A stretch of DNA of 64,000 nucleotides from Batillaria attramentaria. Its lineage: Eukaryota; Mollusca; Gastropoda; Batillariidae. The position numbers were made by a program, and so were the translations under genes. Of the stretch, positions 11,914 through 24,216 are shown in pieces. Below the pieces are notes generated by a model, which was not told the DNA's origin, made no database searches, and was given only the letters and a program-made list of their open reading frames with translations. Numbering within the stretch: position 1 is the first letter of the stretch; every line of letters begins with the position of its first letter. The stretch is from positions 300,001 through 364,000 of the forward strand of contig JACVVK020000315.1 in NCBI GenBank assembly GCA_018292915.2, given 5' to 3'.

Positions 11914-12292
11914 GGGTCCTACTAATTACCGAAAACAACCGAAAACAACTCTTAATACGCCTAGAACGCAGTTAAAACATAGAAATAACAACACACAAAC
12001 ATGATTAAAGGTGAAAAAAAGAGACATTAAACTAGTTTAAAGGAAAAAAGTACTTATTCACTCCAAGAGAACAGGACGAAATGAACGTGTCTCCCAAGGG
12101 AAGCGACTCTGGTCCGGACTGGTTATTTTCTACAATATAACCTTTTTTTTTTTCCTTTCAGCTTTTTTTAAGGCCACTTTTTTTCACCTTTAATCATGTT
12201 TGTGTGTTGTTTTTTCTATGTTTGAACCGCGTTCTATCCGTATTAAGAGTTGTTTTCGGTTGTTTCGTTGTTTTCGGTAATTAGTAGGACCG
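11914..12292. mobile_element. Foldback MITE, copy 1, with 9 bp target duplication
   Basis: A 379 bp element with long terminal inverted repeats starting ggtcctactaattaccgaaa. The repeats extend inward through the acacaaacatgattaaaggtg segment, so most of the element folds on itself. It is flanked by the perfect 9 bp direct repeat acctagcat (11905-11913 and 12293-12301). It encodes nothing. Long inverted repeats with a 9 bp duplication fit Mutator-like (MULE) elements best. Sister copies lie at 41965 and 50804. Confidence 0.93.
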
Positions 12293-12399
12293 ACCTAGCA
12301 TGATGGCAAAAAAGAGTGACAAGTGTCAGGTACCAGCTTTGTGTCATTTCAACAACCAAGGCACACCACCTTACTGATGATTACTTACCTCTCTCTCTT

Positions 12400-12402
<3 letters not shown>

Positions 12403-12452
<50 letters not shown>

Positions 12453-12467
12453 ACACACACACACAGA
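12403..12467. repeat. CT/CA microsatellite
   Basis: A CT run passing into about 50 bp of CA repeat, just downstream of the COX17 stop and probably in its 3' UTR. Confidence 0.9.
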
Positions 12468-12494
12468 GTTCGGATTAGCTCTACTTACAAGATG

Positions 12495-12986
12495 TCAGAT
12501 TTTGAAACCCATCTCCCGCATACATTCCTTGTGTCTCTCAATCAGATCCCCGCAGTGTTCCTCGCCTTTTTCAATAATACTGCAAGTAAAAATAATCCAC
12601 GGGTCATATTGTGTTAACTGAATCTCTTGGAGTCATTTGATTCTCATTCGAGTTTAACACACTAACTCCATCTCTCTCTCTCTCACTGTATGAGTGTGTG
12701 TGGTCTGTGTCAGTGTGTTTTTCTGAGTATCTGCGGTAACTTTGATCTGGTACAATGTCATCAGCGTGATACAGCAAAATCCATTTCATCAGCGAAGTAA
12801 CATAACCTCTCCATAACCTTTATAAGCACAAACGAAACTGACGACCCAATGACACAGTTGTACACTTTACCATTGGTCTCTCGCTTTTTTCGTCTCGGGA
12901 CAAGCGCAGCATGGCTTCAGCTTCTCCTTCTTCTTTGGTTCCTCTGGAACAGGAGCAGCCTCTGCCTTCTTGAACAATCCGAACAT
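12495..12986 (-). CDS. COX17: Cytochrome c oxidase copper chaperone COX17
   Basis: Two coding exons, 12871-12986 and 12495-12579, joined in phase 2, give 66 aa (human 63). COX17 is a small Cu(I) carrier of the mitochondrial intermembrane space that passes copper to SCO1 and COX11 for complex IV assembly. All diagnostic residues are present: the KPCCACPE copper site with Cys26-Cys27, and twin CX9C motifs Cys29-Cys39 and Cys48-Cys58 that form the coiled-coil-helix-coiled-coil-helix fold. The C-terminus [10 protein letters not shown] matches the family. The N-terminal extension (residues 1-24) is Lys/Glu/Pro-rich and lacks a presequence, as expected for MIA40-dependent import. The intron splits the Cys39 codon (TG|T). 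It is head-to-head with TAF13, with 374 bp between start codons. Confidence 0.97.
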
Positions 12987-13360
12987 TTTTGTTTTTCAGT
13001 CGTACGCCGAAAAAGGCACGTTTTACGTAATGGGTGAGAGTAATGCCCCTTGCACATTTCTGATCGTTGATTTAGTGCAAGATATACAAAACAAAAATGG
13101 CAAGTCGATCCAAAACACACGCGTTTTGCAGCGGCAAAGAAGAAAGAAAAGGAAAAACAAATATAACTCTAGATAAAATAGAAAATGAAACAAACCATTT
13201 ATTAATCACACTGTTGTTGGTTTGTTTGTTTTTGAAATGAGAAGTGATAGTTTTGCTCTTTCCCGGTAAATTGCTGGATTGTTTGAACAAGGGAAATCAC
13301 TTTAACTACTTCCGCTTTGGGGCCATCGAAAACAAGAAGAATTTCCACAAGAAGAAAACA
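12987..13360. promoter_or_regulatory. Shared promoter of COX17 and TAF13
   Basis: A 374 bp gap between divergent ATGs. It contains an ETS-type ACTTCCG (CGGAAGT on the other strand) at 13308-13314, about 50 bp before the TAF13 ATG. ETS/GABP sites are common in promoters of nuclear oxidative-phosphorylation genes and of housekeeping head-to-head pairs. Confidence 0.55.
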
Positions 13361-16300
13361 ATGGCTGAGGGAGGCAGCGAAAAAGATTCCGCGCTTGATG
13401 TAAGTTATTACTAAAAGTTCATATTATTATCATTATCCAAAATGTGACTGCTCAGGACGGTCTCCCTTGTACTGATGTCAGTGTAGCTGCACGCACTGGG
13501 TTGAGAGAAAAAGACTGAAACTCAGGCCCGGGCCTGGGGGGGGGGGGGGGGGGGGGGCGGGGGGGGGGGGGGGGGCAGAGGGTCAGTCATTACACGCACA
13601 CAGGCACACACACACACACGCGCTCATATGATACACACGCACACTGGCACACGCATGCACACACGCCGCACACACACACACACACAAAGGGAACAGAAGG
13701 CATGCAACCCTTCTAAAAGTTGTACTGAAGCAGTGCAGTGGAAGTCAAAAGGGCACGCCCACAGTCGAACGTTGACAACGCTTATAGCCCATTGGCCCTT
13801 CTGAGACCCATTGATAGATTTCCACCAACAGAAGCTTTTTTTTTTCTAAAGAAAGTGGCGAAAACTGGTGTATACATTTACAATAATGCTAAAACTAATG
13901 ATTTAACTATTGTTATGTTGTGTTTTCTTTGATCATCGACAGTGTTCCTTATTACGCGTGTATATATATATGTGCATCATTATGCAAAGATTTCAGAATC
14001 TGATGCTGAGATCTTGAGGCTGTACTTCACTGATTGTACAAAATGACCCTCTGAGTCTGAATCTGACTGAGATGGTCAAAGTGACCCCCAGTTTGAAAGC
14101 TGTAAAGAACACTGAGCGATGTGAATGTGCTTGTTAGTATGGAGGATGGATGAAAGGTTTAATATGGTACGAGGGTAGGCCATGTTCACTGTTCTGTGCA
14201 AGTAATTTAATTAGGCTAATGAAGCTGAACAGACACTTTGCATGAAAATAGTAATATCGGTGTTCTTTTTGTTTTCAGTTTGATGAAGAGGAGGCGGAGG
14301 AAGATACCCCACTGGAGAAGAGAAAGAAAATGTTTTCTAAAGAATGTGAGTTGTAGTAGTACAGTGCAGGTTTGGGATCTTGGAGTTTAGCATTGTCTGT
14401 AGTGTAACAAAATTCGGGGGGGGGGGGGGGGGGCATAGTTACAACTGAATAGGTTGTGGGGTCAGCAGCGATCGTCAAATGCGCTCGCCCGCTCGCTTTC
14501 GCTACCAAATTTACCATCAGGCGAGTGAAAGCTCCGGTAGCGGTAGCCCGAATGGCGAGCAGGAATTCTGAGATGAATCAGAACCTAGCAGCCACTCCGG
14601 CTTCCAGAATTTTTTTCGGGCTACCAGTTTTGTTCAGGGCTGTAGCCCCAATGGCCACCATGGTCCTGACACATTTGACGATCGCTGGGTCAGCGATGGT
14701 CTAATAGGTAGCACGTTGGACTTAGCTGCTGAACAGCCTACCGCTGTCACAGTGATGAAGCGTGGGTTTGAGCTTGTGATATGCGATACCAGTTTTGCCT
14801 GGCTACTGGGCTGCTCATTGAGGGTTTCTCTCCGGGTTATCTGCTTTCCCCGAGCAGAATTGATAAATAGGATAGGTATTGGGTGGCACTGCACCACGGT
14901 GACACGCTTTCCCCCAGGGAGGCAGCCCGAATTTCCCAAAAGGGACAATAAAGTAGAAAAAAAAAATCAACAACAAGAAACTGTCAACTATTTTCAGAAC
15001 TTTATTTAGGCAGGACACTAAAGTCTAGAGCTAGGTTTCAAGCTGGAGTCAGGTTAGTTGCACTTTTTTCTATTTTGCTGTACACTTCATCGTTTTCATT
15101 TACAGAGAGATAGGGGTTATGAGACTGACTGAGATTCAGAATGTGTAGGTTGGGAAATTTATACACACCCCACCAACATTGTAACACACCCTGCACATGT
15201 GTAGAAAACAGAAGAAAAAAAAATCGTCAAAGGCTGATACTGGATGAATAATATCAATAATATATCAAACCTTGTGATTGCACATTTGCAGTGCGCTGTA
15301 TGATGTATGGGTTTGGTGACGACCAGAATCCTTACACAGAATCCGTGGATCTCCTGGAGGACTTGGTCATTGAATACATTACAGAAATGGTATGAATCTT
15401 TTTTTCTTTTCTTTTTTTACACAACCACCTTATAATGACAAACAAAATTGCAAATCATTAACAAACTTGTTGTAGATTTAGTTATACATAATATACTCAC
15501 ATTTGATTTGACAAGGAACCCAAACAAGTCAGCTGGCAGGGATGGAGTGGAGTCGACACAGAGCAGTCTGTATTGGACCTTACCTCCAGCATCAACGTGC
15601 GAGAGTTTGTAGACTGTGGAGACTACTACTAGTATAGACCTTACCTCCAGCATCAACGTGCGAGAGTTTGTAGACTGTGGGGACTACTACTAGTATAGAC
15701 CTTACCTCCAGCATCAACGTGCGAGAGTTTGTAGACTGTGTGGACTACTACTAGTATAGACCTTACCTCCAGCATCAACGTGCGAGAGTTTGTAGACTGT
15801 GGAGACTACTACTAGTATAGACCTTACCTCCAGCATCAACGTGCGAGAGTTTGTAGACTGTGGAGACTACTACTGGTATAGACCTTACCTCCAGCATCAA
15901 CGTGCGAGAGTTTGTAGACTGTGGAGACTACTACTAGTATAGACCTTACCTCCAGCATCAACGTGCGAGAGTTTGTACACTGTGGGGACTACTACTAGTA
16001 TAGACCTTACCTCCAGCATCAACGTGCGAGAGTTTGTAGACTGTGTGGACTACTACTAGTATAGACCTTACCTCCAGCATCAACGTGCGAGAGTTTGTAG
16101 ACTGTGGAGACTACTACTAGTATAGACCTTACCTCCAGCATCAACGTGCGAGAGTTTGTAGACTGTGGAGACTACTACTAGTATAGACCTTACCTCCAGC
16201 ATCAACGTGCAAGAGTTTGTAGACTGTGGAGACTACTACTGGTATAGACCTTACCTCCAGCATCAACGTGCGAGAGTTTGTAGACTGTGGAGACTACTAC

Positions 16301-17829
16301 TAGTATAGACCTTACCTCCAGCATCAACGTGCGAGAGTTTGTACACTGTGGGGACTACTACTAGTATAGACCTTACCTCCAGCATCAACGTGCGAGAGTT
16401 TGTAGACTGTGGAGACTACTACTGGTATAGACCTTACCTCCAGCATCAACGTGCGAGAGTTTGTAGACTGTGGAGACTACTACTAGTATAGACCTTACCT
16501 CCAGCATCAACGTGCGAGAGTTTGTACACTGTGGGGACTACTACTAGTATAGACCTTACCTCCAGCATCAACGTGCGAGAGTTTGTAGACTGTGTGGACT
16601 ACTACTAGTATAGACCTTACCTCCAGCATCAACGTGCGAGAGTTTGTAGACTGTGGAAACTACTACTAGTATAGACCTTACCTCCAGCATCAACGTGCGA
16701 GAGTTTGTACACTGTGGAGACTACTACTAGTATACAGTGTGCCCACTGGCCCTAAAAAACTGAGGGTCATGTTGACCCTTTGACAGGAAATTCTGAGGGT
16801 CAACTTGAAATTTCAGAGGTCAACATTAAATTAATGCTAAACCTTTGAAATCCATTTCCAAAGTACCAGGCACAAAACACACACACACACACAATCTTCA
16901 AACATTTCAGACAGGTGATATTTTATTAATGAATTGAAGTTCAGACTGACTGATTTTATTATTTTCGTGGTTGTGATGATCCTGATGAGGACGGCGTTGT
17001 AGTTGAATCGGGGGCTGCAGAGCTTTCACCCTCACGCGACTCAGGTCCCGAAATTGAACTGGTCTCTTGAACCGTTTCATCATGTTGATTAAGACGGGTT
17101 TGTGGCCCTTTGAGCCATACCAATAGCGACATGGTTCACTGAACGAATTGATGATCGTTCGGGCGTGCAGCAGTGGAGAGAATGAGACCGAAACGACGCA
17201 CATGGCCTGCCGGAAATGCAAAGACAAAAGAAATGTCGAAGTGCGCGCGCAGCGCAAGAATCTCCGCCGCATCCTAAACAGTACCGCAGACTTATTTGTA
17301 TACGTGATGTTCTGCTGCAGCGGGGTTAGAACCAAGGACGTTTTCCGGTGAGCGCGCGCATCGAAACCGCGGGAGATCACTCTTCACGCCTTTGCTCATT
17401 CGAAATTCATCTGCTCGCGAGCTGCTCGGACCAACTGACGCAGAAAGTGTTCTTTTCTTTCTAAAAAAATCTGTGCGTCACACAGACGCACAGCTGCCAT
17501 TTTTTCTGCGTCAAATCGCGATTTTTGTGCGTAAAAACGTACATATGTGCTTAGAATGGGCACACTGGTATAAGTTATTTAGTAATTTACTCATAGTCAT
17601 ACTGTGTTTGCTTTGTTTCCATGGGGTTTTACTTGGTGCATTTTACTTTCAGACAAAGAAAGCGATGGAGGTGGGACGACCAGGCCGCATATCGGTGGAG
17701 GACATTATTTTCTTGATTCGCAAAGATCCCAAGAAGTATTCTCGTGTCAAGGAACTGTTGTTGATGAGTGAGGAACTGAGGAAGGCGAGAAAAGCCTTTG
17801 ATGAAATAAAGTATGCAACAACGAAGTAA
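13361..17829 (+). CDS. TAF13: Transcription initiation factor TFIID subunit 13
   Basis: Four coding exons: 13361-13399, 14279-14345, 15292-15389 and 17653-17829, total 381 nt, 126 aa (human 124). TAF13 is a histone-fold subunit that pairs with TAF11 in TFIID and contacts TBP. An acidic N-terminus (FDEEEAEEDTPLEKRKK) precedes the histone fold: MFSKELRCMMYGFGDDQNPY, ESVDLLEDLVIEYITEM, then KKAMEVGRPGRISVEDIIFL and the basic-acidic tail RKDPKKYSRVKELLLMSEEL. The start is the only ATG in exon 1. Intron 2 holds a short-TSD MITE and a SINE-like segment. Intron 3 holds the 61 bp array and an 833 bp TIR element. Confidence 0.97.
13531..13690 (+). repeat. Poly(G) run followed by imperfect CA repeat (TAF13 intron 1)
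   Basis: About 45 nearly pure G residues with one C interruption, then about 100 bp of CA/CG-type microsatellite. G-quadruplex formation is likely from composition. Confidence 0.88.
14466..14687 (+). mobile_element. Short TIR MITE, copy 1, with 6 bp target duplication
   Basis: A 222 bp non-coding element bounded by cagcgatcgtcaaatg and its inverse. It is flanked by the perfect 6 bp repeat ggtcag (14460-14465, 14688-14693). A second copy in opposite orientation lies at 37752-37974. Ends starting CAG with a 6 bp duplication would suit a hAT6-type or Dada-type element; family assignment is tentative. Confidence 0.88.
14694..14965 (+). mobile_element. Degenerate tRNA-derived SINE-like segment
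   Basis: Starts with a box-A-like tggtctaataggtagcac and a degenerate box-B-like gggtttgagc. A body with tttctctccgggttatc resembles the one near 51200, and the end is an A-rich tract (gacaataaagtagaaaaaa). It abuts the MITE's right target duplication. Confidence 0.5.
15578..16734 (+). repeat. 61 bp minisatellite, about 19 units (TAF13 intron 3)
   Basis: Units begin ccttacctccagcatcaacg. Variation is at a few positions only (for example tgtggagac, tgtggggac, tgtgtggac). On the minus strand every unit carries CTGGAG|GTAAGG, a good splice-donor match antisense to TAF13. The array ends where the TIR element at 16735 begins. Confidence 0.97.
16735..17567. mobile_element. 833 bp TIR element with 5 bp target duplication (TAF13 intron 3)
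   Basis: Inverted ends are cagtgtgcccact and its near inverse (aatgggcacactg). The direct repeat gtata flanks it at 16730-16734 and 17568-17572. No transposase is recognisable. Its middle is GC-rich with short open frames that match nothing I know. CAGTG ends with a 5 bp duplication suggest a hAT5-like non-autonomous element. Confidence 0.75.
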
Positions 17830-18305
17830 CAACCCTGACAGTCGTCTCCACAGATCATCGTAGTGTCGGTTAACCTGGTGTATGTGTACATATGCACTGG
17901 AGTGTCGGATCTGTGAGTGCTGGTGTGTGACTTGTTTTGTGTATACGTGTACTGGCGTGTCAGAGCTATATTGATTGGAGTGTTGGCTAATGTGTAATAC
18001 ATGTATGTGTCTTTCGGGTGTGTCAGCTGACCTGGTGTACATTCTTACCTCCGTAAGTGAAATTCTTGGCCTGACTTTGTGCTGTACTCAGTTTGGACTG
18101 TTGGGTCTGATCAATAATAATAATAATAATAATGATAATCTGATCAATAGTCAATGTCCTGTTTGTGTTTCTGACATAACATATTGATGCTGGGTATGTG
18201 AACGTGGTGTTCTTTGATGCGCATTTAGTCCCACGGTAAAGGGATGATGCAGTGAGGTGATGGATGGATACTGTGTTGATGACACATGTATTGTTGTAAT
18301 TAAAG

Positions 18306-18311
18306 AATAAA
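18306..18311 (+). terminator. TAF13 polyadenylation signal
   Basis: AATAAA about 480 nt after the TAF13 stop codon, within a taaagaataaaattaaac context. Confidence 0.65.
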
Positions 18312-19225
18312 ATTAAACAACACAATCTGATGTAAACTGATTGAGTTTATTCTCTCTCTCACCCACCAATACAAATGACGGTTGAAAGTGTGTACATTTT
18401 AAGGACTTGCCATTAAACACTTTTGCAGGATTCACACGTCGGCTTGACTGTAATGAGTTGATAATGGATGGATGCTCTTATGTCAGGTGTGGTATCAGAA
18501 TACTGGCTTCAGAAAAACAAAACAAAGGACACCTATATATAAATGTATCCTGTGAATGAACTTTTTTTCCATGAAAACAAAACCAGAATCAACATTAAAC
18601 ATTGACAACAAGCCTCTAAACTGACAACTATCTTCTCAGCAGCTTGAATGCCACAAACAACAGGATGACAAACCGTACGTGTGGCACACCAACCATCTTC
18701 ATTCTCTACACACACTCACACACACACACACACAAACTCAGTCACACACAAGTACGCACATACTAAAAAAAATAAAACGCACACACATGCATAAACAGAA
18801 AAGAAATGTGAATGTTGAGCTGAGTTATGTGGCCAGTGATGACGGCTCTGGTTAAAGCATCCAACGTGTAATACCGGTACATACCTGGACAGCTACAGAT
18901 GAAAGATACTCAAACACATGGTAACTATGTACTATGTCACACGCTGTACTAGTGCGTCGTTCTGTATTCACTATCCCTCCATTTTGATTTTAAAACACAC
19001 TGCTGGTAACCCAGGCTTCCCCAACTTGTGGACAGCCAGACACAGTGACGTTCTTGGTGAGCAAAAAGTTACTCAAACTACAATGATTGTCACAAGATGT
19101 GAGACAGACACTGCTAAACAACATAATGTTCAGTATCTTTAACTTGTGGGAAGATTTGCCTTCACTGATCTCACAAGCTCTAAAATAGACTAGTAAAATG
19201 ACCAACATTCTGTCGGATCGTATAT

Positions 19226-19231
19226 TTTATT
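19226..19231 (-). terminator. CSTF3 polyadenylation signal
   Basis: TTTATT on the plus strand reads AATAAA on the minus strand, about 230 nt after the CSTF3 stop. A further signal at about 18346 would give a longer UTR. Confidence 0.6.
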
Positions 19232-19463
19232 GTAGTTATGATTCGGTTTTGATTTTGACTGACTGTAAGTCACCACGACACGTAATGCCTATACAGGATG
19301 AGAGACCTGTCATCTTGTCACACGTTGCGTCCGTCCAGTTACACGTACAACTTACATGTCGTCCACACGTCCAAGCTGCCAGCGTAACCATACAGTTAAC
19401 ATGTGAGTGTAACTGGCCGACATACACATAGTCAAGGAACGTACACACACAGAAACATTTCCA

Positions 19464-22400
19464 TCATTTCACTTTCTTCTGCTGACGACTGCGGTAAATG
19501 TCATTTACTGGGGCGGACACATCATTGGCTTCATCATCACTTTCATCCTGCTCCGTGTGTCGTCGTTTGCGAGCTCCGCTAGCGATTTCCATGGACAACT
19601 GTGTGCCAGGGTCAAGTCGGAAGTGACCGTCTGTACCATTGGGAACACCCACAGGGCCTGCAACATGTATACGCAGAGATTATGTCATTGTAATGTCAGT
19701 GTGGACTGGCCGTCTGTACCGTCAGGAACACTCACTAGGACTACAACATGTAATGTATATATACAGAAGGTATTGTATGTCATTGTAGTGTCAGTCTGGA
19801 CTGGCCGTCTGTACCGTTAGGAACACTCACTAGGACTACAACATGTAATGTATACATACAGAAGGTATTGTATGTCATTGTAATGTCAGTGTGGACTGGC
19901 CATCTGTACTGTCAGGAACACTCACTAGGACAACAACATGTATACATACTGAAGGTATTGTATGTCACTGTAATGTTAGTCTGGACTGGCCGTCTGTACC
20001 GTTTAGGAACACTCACTAGGACTACAACATGTAATGTATATATACAGAAGGTATTGTATGTCACTGTAATGTCAGTCTGGACTGGCCGTCTGTACCGTTA
20101 GGAGCACTCACTAGGACAACAACATGTAATGTATACATACAGAAGGTATTGTATGTCACTGTAATGTTAGTCTGGACTGGCCGTCTGTACCGTTAGGAAC
20201 ACTCACTAGGACAACAACATGTAATGTATACATACAGAAGGTATTGTATGTCATTGTAATGTCAGTGTGGACTGGCCGTCTGTACCGTTAGGAACACTCA
20301 CTAGGACTACAACATGTAATGTATACATACAGAAGGTATTGTATGTCACTGTAATGTCAGTGTGGACTGGCCGTCTGTACCGTCAGGAGCACTCACTAGG
20401 ACAACAACATGTAATGTATACATACAGAAGGTATTGTATGTCATTGTAATGTCAGTGTGGACTGGCCATCTGTACTGTCAGGAACACTCACTAGGACAAC
20501 AACATGTATACATACTGAAGGTATTGTATGTCACTGTAATGTCAGTGTGGACTGGCCGTCTGTACCGTTAGGAACACTCACTAGGACAACAACATGTAAT
20601 GTATACATACAGAAGATATTGTATGTCACTGTAATGTCAGTGTGGACTGGCCGTCTGTACCGTTAGGAACACTCACTAGGACTACAACATGTATATATAC
20701 AGAAGGTATTGTATGTCACTGTAATGTCAGTCTGGACTGGCCGTCTGTACCGTTAGGAGCACTCACTAGGACAACAACATGTAATGTATACATACAGAAG
20801 GTATTGTATGTCACTGTAATGTCAGTGTGGACTGGCCGTCTGTACCGTTAGGAACACTCACTAGGACTACAACATGTAATGTATACATACAGAAGGTATT
20901 GTATGTCACTGTAATGTCAGTGTGGACTGGCCGTCTGTACCGTTAGGAACACTCACTAGGACTACAACATGTAATGTATACATACAGAAGGTATTGTATG
21001 TCACTGTAATGTCAGTGTGGACTGGCCGTCTGTACCGTTAGGAACACTCACTAGGACAACAACATGTAATGTATACATACAGAAGGTATTGTATGTCACT
21101 GTAATGTCAGTGTGGACTGGCCGTCTGTACCGTTAGGAGCACTCACTAGGACAACAACATGTAATGTATACATACAGAAGGTATTGTATGTCACTGTAAT
21201 GTTAGTCTGGACTGGCCGTCTGTACCGTTAGGAACACTCACTAGGACTACAACATGTAATGTATATATACAGAAGGTATTGTATGTCACTGTAATGTCAG
21301 TCTGGACTAGCCGTCTGTACCGTTAGGAACACTCACTAGGACTACAACATGTAATGTATATATACAGAAGGTATTGTATGTCACTGTAATGTCAGTCTGG
21401 ACTGGCCGTCTGTACCGTTAGGAGCACTCACTAGGACAACAACATGTAATGTATACATACAGAAGGTATTGTATGTCACTGTAATGTTAGTCTGGACTGG
21501 CCGTCTGTACCGTTAGGAACACTCACTAGGACAACAACATGTAATGTATACATACAGAAGATATTGTATGTCACTGTAATGTCAGTGTGGACTGGCCGTC
21601 TGTACCGTTAGGAACACTCACTAGGACTACAACATGTAATGTATACATACAGAAGGTATTGTATGTCACTGTAATGTCAGTGTGGACTGGCCGTCTGTAC
21701 CGTTAGGAACACTCACTAGGACTACAACATGTAATGTATATATACAGAAGGTATTGTATGTCACTGTAATGTCAGTGTGGACTGGCCGTCTGTACCGTTA
21801 GGAGCACTCACTAGGACAACAACATGTAATGTATACATACAGAAGGTATTGTATGTCACTGTAATGTCAGTGTGGACTGGCCGTCTGTACCGTTAGGAAC
21901 ACTCACTAGGACAACAACATGTAATGTATACATACAGAAGATATTGTATGTCACTGTAATGTCAGTGTGGACTGGCCGTCTGTACCGTTAGGAACACTCA
22001 CTAGGACTACAACATGTAATGTATATATACAGAAGGTATTGTATGTCACTGTAATGTCAGTCTGGACTGGCCGTCTGTACCGTTAGGAGCACTCACTAGG
22101 ACAACAACATGTAATGTATACATACAGAAGGTATTGTATGTCACTGTAATGTTAGTCTGGACTGGCCGTCTGTACCGTTAGGAACACTCACTAGGACAAC
22201 AACATGTAATGTATACATACAGAAGGTATTGTATGTCACTGTAATGTCAGTCTGGACTAGCCGTCTGTACCGTTAGGAACACTCACTAGGACTACAACAT
22301 GTAATGTATACATACAGAAGGTATTGTATGTCACTGTAATGTTAGTCTGGACTGGCCGTCTGTACCGTTAGGAACACTCACTAGGACTACAACATGTATA

Positions 22401-23049
22401 CATACAGAAAGTATTGTATGTCATTGTAATGTCAGTGTGGACTGGCCGTCTGTACCGTTAGGAACACTCACTAGGACTACAACATGTAATGTATACATAC
22501 AGAAGGTATTGTATGTCATTGTAATGTCAGTGTGGACTGGCCGTCTGTACCGTTAGGAACACTCACTAGGACAACAACAAACCACAGTCTCTAATCTGTA
22601 ACATCAGTCACTCAAACTAAGCCTACAAGACATTACAGGTCCACGTACATGTACTGACGGTGTATACAGATTAAGATACCGCTGTAATTTATACACTGTA
22701 ATTTATACACTGTAATTTATACAGTGGAACCTGCCCATTTACATTTAAAATTGAGACAGACTTTATCAAGACATTAGTTAAACCACTTGTGACAAGGAAC
22801 ACTATCTATAATGGATTACACTACATACTTATCTAATTAGTGGAATACACTATTTATTACAAGCTATGCCACTTATTACGAGCAATGCTAAAAGCGATGA
22901 CAGAAAATTCAGAATCCATTTCACTCACCACTGGGCAGCTTGAGGTTGGCCATGTGTTCCATGAAGACGTCCATCAGTACATGAGGTCCCTGTCATCAGC
23001 AAACACAGTATTACTGTTATACTGTAGCATAGGTACAGACAGACAGACA

Positions 23050-23110
<61 letters not shown>

Positions 23111-23509
23111 GCAAAACACAAGGTTTCCTGCGGCCAGAACAGAGCAGTGTAGATAAGATGCCACTGTGATTCATGGTTCTTCATGTGAAGTTCCAAGCAG
23201 GACGAGAGTACATGTACCTGCAGTTGGAGTGACGCATGATCTACCCGACATAAGACAAAGTAGTGACCGACCTGGAAGCACTGTGGAGGGGGAAGTAACT
23301 GTAGCAGAGCGGCGGCAGCAGGAGGAGGGGGGAATACTCCACCAGGCACAGGGTGAGAACCTGGAGCTGATGACATCATACAACATGTTACTACAGTACT
23401 AGCAGTATTTGCAAAACTCTCTCTCTCTCTCTCTCTCACACACGCACACACACACACACACACGCACACACACAGAGGCACGCACACATACAGAGACGTG
23501 CGCACACGC

Positions 23510-23548
<39 letters not shown>

Positions 23549-24141
23549 GTGATAGTCTTACAGTACTCCCTGTAAGACTACTACTAATGTAACTACATGT
23601 ACTACTACTGCAACTACTACAACTCACGGACAACAGCGCGTGGTTTAAATGGCAGCATCTGATCGATGTCCGGCTTGGGGTACTGCGGTCTCTTGGCCTC
23701 CTCCGTCCCCTCCACTACTGAAGCTGGTGTCTGTAGCAAGGAACTGGAGCCTGGTGCTGCCTGCAGCTGTACCACGTTCTGTTTGATCAGCACCTGCAGC
23801 ATCAACAGTCATCACGTTAAAACGTCAACACAGTCACTACGCCTTACAACCTACTGTCACTTGATCACTCAGGTTTAATCAATGTATAATGCAGGGGTAG
23901 AAATGATCCAGGATGAAAAAAGAGGAAAATTTTCAGAGGAGTGGCGAAGCCATGACTGTGTAGTGCCGAAGGTGCCCTACCTAGGGGGGTCCAGGGGCAT
24001 GCGATGGATAACGTGTCCAAACAACGCACACTGACATCCCAGCGTTACCGGTTTGCGAAGTGTCAAATCACCGAGTTTAGTCCGGTTGAATTCCCAGTGG
24101 CATCACAGTCTCACTCTTTCTCTCACTGCCACAGTGGCAAT

Positions 24142-24216
<75 letters not shown>

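Larger units (their letters stand above)
17830..19463. other. Convergent intergenic region between TAF13 and CSTF3
   Basis: Contains the TAF13 3' UTR to about 18330, the CSTF3 3' UTR down to about 19200, and about 870 bp between. A short AAT repeat (18115-18135) and a CA repeat near 18715 are present. No further gene is seen. Confidence 0.7.

Noticed and set aside
15417..15656. Minus-strand 79-codon frame with YKLSHVDAGGKVQYRLLC
   Set aside because: Mostly array sequence; no family recognised and no splice partners, so not called as a gene.
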